From JBBSDV01 sp038240335 (GTDB lineage Bacteria > Chloroflexota > Dehalococcoidia > DSTF01 > JACRBR01), in assembly GCA_038240335.1 (NCBI GenBank), contig JBBSDV010000137.1:1-9345 (forward strand): a DNA stretch of 9,345 nt. The letters run 5' to 3'. The first letter of the stretch is position 1. Every line of letters begins with the position of its first letter. Below, piece after piece: positions 5,482 to 9,345 of the stretch. The notes beneath the pieces are model-generated. The model made no database searches and was not told the origin of the DNA. It saw only the letters and a program-made list of their open reading frames with translations. The translations under genes and the position numbers were made by a program.

Positions 5482-5484
5482 CGG

Positions 5485-6732
5485 CTATCGCACCTCGAGG
5501 CCGGTGAGGCGCCGGTACGCCTCCGCGTAGCGCGCGATCGTGCCCGCGACGACATCGCCGGGCAGGGGCGGCGCCGGCGGTTGCCTATCCCAGCCGGACT
5601 GCGAGAGCCAGTCTCGCACGTACTGTTTGTCGAAGCTGGGCTGCGGCCCGCCCGCCTTGTAGTCGGCGACGTCCCAGAAGCGGCTGGAATCGGGCGTCAG
5701 AATCTCGTCGATGACGTGCAGCTCGCCGTCGATGTATCCGAACTCGAATTTCGTATCGGCGATGATGATGCCGCGCTCCCGCGCGTATGCCGCGGCGAAG
5801 TTGTAGAGCGCGATGCTGTGGCTACGCAGCAGCTGCGCCGGCTCGGGGCCGACCTCCTCGATCAGGTCCGAGAACGTCATCGGCTCGTCGTGGCTTTCTT
5901 CCGCCTTTGTCGTCGGCGTGAACATCGGCCCCGGCAGCTGCTGGCTTTCGAGCAGCCCCTTCGCCATGCGGACGCCGTTGACCGTGCCGTACTCGCTGTA
6001 CTCCGCCCATGCCGATCCGGAGATGTAGCCGCGGACGATGCATTCGACATCGACGCGCTGCGCCTTCTTCGCGATCGTCGACCGGCCCGCCAGCTCGGGT
6101 GGCAGCGCGAACGGCAGATCGTCGGCCGGCGTGCCGTCGGCGAGGCGGATGAAGTGATTGGGCACGACGGCCTTTGTGCGGTCGAACCACCACGCCGACA
6201 TCTGGCTAAGGACCTTCCCCTTATCGGGGATGCCGGTTGACAGGACGGCGTCGTACGCGGAGATGCGGTCCGTGGCGACGATCAGCAGCCGGTCGCCGAG
6301 ATCGTACGTGTCACGCACCTTCCCCCGGTACGTCCGGTTGGGCAGAGGGGAGTCGATCAGTACTGGCGTCGCTGTGCTTTCGGTCAAGGCATCCTCCTGT
6401 TCGATTTCACTTAATCTGGCTTCGATGCGGTCTAGACGCTGCTGCTCCTCGCTCAGCCGATCCTCGACCTCTGCCCGCTTCAGCATCAACATCCCACGCA
6501 GTTGCCCGTGAGTGACACCTTCATTCAGCACACGCGCGATCTGGTCGAGCGAGAAGCCCAGATCTTTCAGAGCGAGCAGCCGGTTCAGGCGGGGAAGCTG
6601 GTCGACGGAGTAGTACCGGTAACCCGTGAATTCATCGACGCGCGCCGGGGTGATCAGTCCCAGATCGTCGTAGTACCGCAGTGTTTTCACCGGCACTTGG
6701 CTGAGGCGGGCGAAGTCTCCGATCTTGAGCAT
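5485..6732 (-). CDS. purC: MerR-type regulator fused to SAICAR synthetase (PurC)
   Basis: One 415-codon frame with two parts. Residues 1-70 are a MerR winged-helix head (MLKIGDFARLSQVPVKTLRY, then DDLGLITPA and the wing GYRYYSVDQL). Residues 75-113 are the antiparallel dimerisation coiled coil. Related regulators (BmrR/GyrI type) continue with an effector domain; here complete PurC follows (about 117-415). PurC condenses CAIR with aspartate using ATP, giving SAICAR in purine synthesis. Seen motifs are YRGKVRD (135-141), VATDRISAYD (152-161), ECIVRGYISGS (230-240) and IIADTKFEFG (323-332), the last an exact SAICAR synthetase signature. The C-terminus is intact. An internal GGAGG and TTG (codon 116) could give a free 300-residue PurC, the normal long-form length. 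The promoter is of MerR type. A bifunctional protein, a dual-product gene or an assembly chimera are all possible; the intact frame and promoter argue for a real fusion. Confidence 0.88.
   Translation of the reverse strand: MLKIGDFARLSQVPVKTLRYYDDLGLITPARVDEFTGYRYYSVDQLPRLNRLLALKDLGFSLDQIARVLNEGVTHGQLRGMLMLKRAEVEDRLSEEQQRLDRIEARLSEIEQEDALTESTATPVLIDSPLPNRTYRGKVRDTYDLGDRLLIVATDRISAYDAVLSTGIPDKGKVLSQMSAWWFDRTKAVVPNHFIRLADGTPADDLPFALPPELAGRSTIAKKAQRVDVECIVRGYISGSAWAEYSEYGTVNGVRMAKGLLESQQLPGPMFTPTTKAEESHDEPMTFSDLIEEVGPEPAQLLRSHSIALYNFAAAYARERGIIIADTKFEFGYIDGELHVIDEILTPDSSRFWDVADYKAGGPQPSFDKQYVRDWLSQSGWDRQPPAPPLPGDVVAGTIARYAEAYRRLTGLEVR
6385..6397 (-). promoter_or_regulatory. Internal ribosome binding site and TTG start for stand-alone PurC
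   Basis: On the minus strand GGAGG (6397 to 6393) is followed after 5 nt by TTG (6387 to 6385), codon 116 of the fusion. Initiation there gives a protein starting MTESTATPVLIDSPLPN, a normal leader for PurC, of 300 residues. The same bases encode the Gln-Glu-Asp at the end of the MerR coiled coil. Confidence 0.6.
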
Positions 6733-6738
6733 GAGGCA

Positions 6739-6769
6739 ACTGTAGGGCCTCCCGCAGCGGGAGAGTCAA
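6739..6769 (-). promoter_or_regulatory. MerR-type promoter and operator of the MerR-PurC gene
   Basis: On the minus strand the -35 is TTGACT (6769 to 6764) and the -10 is TACAGT (6744 to 6739), separated by 19 bp. This is the over-long spacer diagnostic of promoters that MerR proteins activate by untwisting DNA. The spacer holds a perfect dyad, CTCCCG and CGGGAG around a 3-nt centre (6749-6763). The -10 ends 6 nt before the ATG at 6732, and no Shine-Dalgarno is present, so the transcript is probably leaderless. The MerR head encoded immediately downstream is the obvious ligand, giving autoregulation. Confidence 0.8.
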
Positions 6770-7112
6770 GAGCCCTCTTCCAAACTGTTCCACTGAGAAC
6801 CAGCCCGTCGTGAAGAAGCCGGAGTACGTCCAGGCGGGGTAGCCATCCCAAACGTTAAAACTTGCGTATGCGCCCCGCACTCCCGCCTCAGTCGCGCGGC
6901 GACGCGAACCGGGCCTTACGCCTCACACCGCATTTCGCATCTACTGACGATCCCAGGAGCGCTTACATGCGAGGCTCGTGGGGATCGCGGTCGTGAGCCG
7001 CACGGACACGAAGCGGCCGAGCTGATGTTCGGCGCGGCCCGTTCCACGCACGAGAACGGCTGAAGACGTGCCGACAATCGGCGGTCGCACTCGCTCTACG
7101 AAGCTACTGCGC
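6770..7112. other. Divergent intergenic gap with no gene seen
   Basis: About 340 bases between the MerR-type promoter and the promoter of the threonine aldolase operon. Open frames here run into neighbouring genes in the wrong frame and have no family resemblance. A minus-strand stretch at 6780-6880 would encode an aromatic-rich peptide (many Trp, Phe, Tyr) but has no ribosome binding site and runs antisense to no known motif. A small perfect hairpin GCCGA-CAA-TCGGC (7070-7082) lies about 30 bp before the next promoter and could be a protein-binding site. No tRNA or mobile element remnant was recognised. Confidence 0.4.
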
Positions 7113-7141
7113 TTGTTCGGTGCTACGTACGAATCTAGAAT
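7113..7141 (+). promoter_or_regulatory. Sigma70-like promoter of the ltaE operon
   Basis: TTGTTC at 7113-7118 and TAGAAT at 7136-7141 are separated by 17 nt. Transcription would start near 7148, only 6-18 nt before the candidate GTG starts, so the leader is very short. Confidence 0.55.
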
Positions 7142-7159
7142 GAGCGGGAAGGGGTGCTT

Positions 7160-7612
7160 GTGGGTGTGGATTTCGGCATCGACCTGGATGAGGTGCGGCG
7201 CGTCATTGACGACGCCGATGTGCTGGTCGTCCGCCTTTCGATCACCGATCGCCGCCTGCTCGTCGACGCACGAACGAACGAGCAGGTTGGGCCGCTGATC
7301 AAGGTCGTCGAGCCGGTCGAGTCGGCTCAGGAGCGCTTCCGTAACGTCAAGATTCTCCGGCCCCGCTTCCGCGTTCCGCAGAGCATCATGACCTTCCATT
7401 GGCCCCGCCACGCCCGCGCGCTCGACGAATCAGGCATTTGGGCGCACATGGCGCGACGCATCGTCGCCCTCGGCTGGCCCGAGACCACCACGCAGTGCGA
7501 CGAGGCCTACCGCGAACTCCTCGAGTGCGAGCGCCTCGTCGAAGTCGAGGCGATCGAGGGTGGCGAGCGGTTTCAGACACTCTGGCCGGCCACGGTTCGC
7601 GCCGATGAGTGA
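7160..7612 (+). CDS. Uncharacterised conserved-looking protein upstream of ltaE
   Basis: A soluble protein of about 150 residues that I cannot assign to a named family. The N-terminal half reads VDFGIDLDEVRRVIDDADVL and continues as a beta-rich segment (RRLLVDARTNEQVGPLIKVVEP). Then come a basic RFRNVKILRPRF stretch, the segment MTFHWPRHARALDESG, and an acidic helical end with GWPETTTQCDEAYRELLECERL. Two His and a Trp in FHWPRH could be functional. There is no signal peptide or membrane span. The start is uncertain among in-frame GTG 7154, 7160 and 7166; 7160 is chosen because AAGGGG (7149-7154) lies 5 nt before it. It overlaps ltaE by 8 nt and shares its promoter, so a role linked to threonine/glycine metabolism is possible but unproven. 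Confidence 0.75.
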   Translation: MGVDFGIDLDEVRRVIDDADVLVVRLSITDRRLLVDARTNEQVGPLIKVVEPVESAQERFRNVKILRPRFRVPQSIMTFHWPRHARALDESGIWAHMARRIVALGWPETTTQCDEAYRELLECERLVEVEAIEGGERFQTLWPATVRADE

Positions 7613-8648
7613 CCCGCGCATTATCGACCTCCGTTCCGACACCGTGACATTGCCGTCAGATGCGATGCGCGCGGCGATCGCCCACGCCGCCCTCGGTGAT
7701 GACGTGCTCGGCGAAGACCCGACGGTCCGGCGCCTAGAGGCGATGTCCGCCGAGCGCACGGGCAAGGACGCGGCGCTCCTCGTCGCCAGCGGCACGATGA
7801 GCAACCTCGTCGCCATTCTCACCCACTGCGACCGCGGCGACGAAGCGATCGTCGGTAGCGAATCGCACATCCTGCACTACGAAGTCGCCGGCGCGGCGGG
7901 TGTCGCCGGCGTGCAACTCCGCCCGGTGGCGAACGACGCACGCGGCGGTATCGCCCCTGACGAAGTCGAAGCGACGATTCGCGGCGAGAATGTACATCTA
8001 CCCGAGAGCACGCTCCTGTGCATCGAGAACACCCAGAACCGATGCAGCGGTGCTGCGATCTCGCTGGAAGAGACGCAGACGCTCGCGGACGTCGCGCACG
8101 GGCACGGTATGCGCGTCCACATCGATGGCGCGCGCATCTTTAATGCCGCGATCGCCCTCGACACCACGGTTGCTGCGCTTTGCGCGCCGGCGGACTCGAT
8201 CGGCTTCTGTCTCTCGAAGGGACTCGGCGCGCCGGTTGGCTCCGTGCTCTGCGGTTCGAGCGAATTCATCGCGCGCGCCCGGAAGATGCGGAAAATGGTC
8301 GGCGGCGGTATGCGACAGGCGGGCATCATCGCCGCCGCCGGCGTGTACGCGCTCGAGCACATGGTCTCGCGTCTCGGCGACGATCATGCGAACGCGCAGG
8401 TGCTCGCGCAGGGCATCGCGCGACTGCCGATGGTGGAGCTCGATCCAGCGTCGATCGATACAAACATCGTCATCTTTCACGTGCGCGGCGACTGGATGGG
8501 CTTCGCCCACGCGATGAAGCAGGCCGGCGTGCTGACGACGGTGACCTCCCCCGGCCGTCTGCGTATGGTCACGCACCATGGCATCGAGCTTAGCGATATC
8601 GGCGAAGCGCTGCAGCGCGTCGAGCATGCGGCGGCCGCTCTCGTATGA
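7605..8648 (+). CDS. ltaE: Low-specificity L-threonine aldolase
   Basis: A 347-residue PLP enzyme of fold type I that cleaves L-threonine and L-allo-threonine to glycine and acetaldehyde in the cytosol. Family marks are in order: IIDLRSDTVTLPSDAM (6-21), GDDVLGEDPTVRRLE (31-45), ASGTMSNLVA (61-70), the PLP-stacking His in ESHILHYE (His88), IENTQNRCSG (140-149), HIDGARIFNAA (172-182, Asp174 and Arg177) and the PLP lysine Lys205 in SKGLGAPVGS (204-213). Length is normal and no key residue is missing. ATG 7605 gives the usual MSDPRIIDLRSDT start. The frame is open upstream to 7560, but that part is antisense-like and inside the preceding gene. It overlaps the preceding gene by 8 nt and the next by ATGA, so translation is coupled along the operon. 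Confidence 0.95.
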   Translation: MSDPRIIDLRSDTVTLPSDAMRAAIAHAALGDDVLGEDPTVRRLEAMSAERTGKDAALLVASGTMSNLVAILTHCDRGDEAIVGSESHILHYEVAGAAGVAGVQLRPVANDARGGIAPDEVEATIRGENVHLPESTLLCIENTQNRCSGAAISLEETQTLADVAHGHGMRVHIDGARIFNAAIALDTTVAALCAPADSIGFCLSKGLGAPVGSVLCGSSEFIARARKMRKMVGGGMRQAGIIAAAGVYALEHMVSRLGDDHANAQVLAQGIARLPMVELDPASIDTNIVIFHVRGDWMGFAHAMKQAGVLTTVTSPGRLRMVTHHGIELSDIGEALQRVEHAAAALV

Positions 8649-9345
8649 CGATTCCTTTCCAGATGCGCCTCCAACGCCCGCAACGCCGGCTGCGTGTCGT
8701 CGCGTCGGTCGGTGCCCTCATGCTGCTCGCGCTCGCGGCGTCCGCGTGCGCGAACTCGACGTCGGTCAAGACGGAAGACATCGTGTCGAAGATTCCCTGG
8801 TCGGCGCCGGAGTCGCACACGTACGAACTCAAGGTCAACAACGACACCAAGGGCCAATCGACCATCTCGATCGCGAACGACGGCGATGCCGTCGTACTGA
8901 CGCAGCACGCCGAGGACGATCAGGGCAACACCGACGAGTCCGTCGTGCGCGCCGATCCGATGACCCTCAAGCCGATCAGCGACGTGCACACCGTCACGGA
9001 CAGTACCGAGAAGCGAGTCGCCGAGGCGAGCTACGAGGGCACGGATCAGGACTGCTCGGCAAAGCGCGTCGTGCGCATTAAGCAGAGCACCTACATGCCG
9101 CCGGATGAGGCCAACCCGGACAGCACGCGTAGTAACCCGCTCTGTGTCCCGGAGCATGCGTACGACAATGACTCCTCGCTCTTCATCTGGCGCACGATTA
9201 AGTTCGAGAAGGACTACACCGTCACGTACACGACGGTGTTCTCGAACCGCCGCGACACACAGAACGTGACGTTACGGGTCGCCAAGCAGGAGAAGCTGCA
9301 GACGCCGGCTGGCGAGTTCGACACCTGGCGTGTCGAGCTGACGGC
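8645..9345 (+). CDS. DUF3108-like lipoprotein, partial at 3' end
   Basis: The first 233 residues of an exported lipoprotein that runs off the window. The ATG overlaps the ltaE stop as ATGA, which fixes the start. Residues 1-34 form a signal peptide with an Arg-rich n-region (RLQRPQRRLR) and a core ending LLALAASAC, with the lipidated Cys at 35. The mature part is polar and beta-rich. It contains four internal Cys-free stretches broken by DCSAKR and NPLCVPE, and near the end has the segment KLQTPAGEFDTWRVEL. That last segment is typical of DUF3108-like envelope proteins, which share a LolA/LppX-like half-barrel; the assignment rests on this pattern. It is the third gene of the ltaE operon; nothing in it suggests a direct tie to threonine aldolase. 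Confidence 0.82.
   Translation, partial: MTIPFQMRLQRPQRRLRVVASVGALMLLALAASACANSTSVKTEDIVSKIPWSAPESHTYELKVNNDTKGQSTISIANDGDAVVLTQHAEDDQGNTDESVVRADPMTLKPISDVHTVTDSTEKRVAEASYEGTDQDCSAKRVVRIKQSTYMPPDEANPDSTRSNPLCVPEHAYDNDSSLFIWRTIKFEKDYTVTYTTVFSNRRDTQNVTLRVAKQEKLQTPAGEFDTWRVELT

Noticed and set aside
5316..6863. Shared 11-mer AAAACTTGCGT near 5317 and 6855 as a possible repeat element
   Set aside because: Similarity does not extend beyond the 11 bases, and no function or symmetry is visible.
7560..7604. Upstream extension of ltaE to 7560
   Set aside because: It would lie inside the preceding gene and add 15 residues not found in threonine aldolases; ATG 7605 gives the usual N-terminus.
1..9345. 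CRISPR array, tRNA, rRNA, insertion sequence or prophage
   Set aside because: No regularly spaced repeats, no TTCGAATCC-type T-arm with a cloverleaf, no transposase or integrase motifs, and no terminal inverted repeats were found by reading both strands.

Overview
The window is a gene-dense stretch of GC-rich bacterial chromosome. I see no phage, plasmid, IS, CRISPR, tRNA or rRNA signal. The source looks like an uncultured Chloroflexota-type bacterium. This is inferred from lipoproteins with a Pro/Thr-rich linker after the lipobox, non-ATG starts, apparently leaderless genes, and the gene content (LarC, GyrI-type MerR head, long-form PurC). Other GC-rich phyla such as Actinomycetota cannot be excluded.

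Layout. Positions 1-186 (minus) hold the N-terminus of an exported or membrane-anchored protein that leaves the window. A Lys-rich micro-protein (401-496, +) follows, then a lipoprotein with a PsbP/Mog1-like domain (791-1426, +) behind an extended -10 promoter. Next is larC (1545-2723, +), the nickel chelatase of nickel-pincer cofactor synthesis. Its conserved N-terminus is preceded by ACG instead of ATG. LarC converges on a three-gene minus-strand operon (4354 to 2774): mntA antitoxin, hepT toxin and a sugar phosphate isomerase/epimerase-type TIM barrel. All three overlap, and a 10-bp tandem repeat lies in the convergent gap. Ribosomal protein S20 (4656-5051, minus) follows, with a TTG start and a long histone H1-like tail. 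A possible 55-aa membrane micro-protein (5314-5481, +) is next.

The most unusual object is at 5485-6732 (minus). One uninterrupted reading frame joins a MerR-type DNA-binding head and coiled coil to a complete SAICAR synthetase (PurC). PurC stands where related regulators carry a GyrI-like effector domain. The promoter has the MerR signature: TTGACT, a 19-bp spacer with a perfect dyad, then TACAGT. The -10 ends 6 nt before the ATG, so the mRNA is probably leaderless. At the junction a GGAGG followed 5 nt later by an in-frame TTG could also release a normal-length 300-aa PurC. The locus may therefore make both an autoregulated regulator-enzyme fusion and free PurC for purine synthesis.

The right end is a tightly overlapping plus-strand operon from a recognisable promoter at 7113-7141. 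It encodes an uncharacterised ~150-aa protein, low-specificity L-threonine aldolase (ltaE), and a DUF3108-like lipoprotein cut by the window edge.
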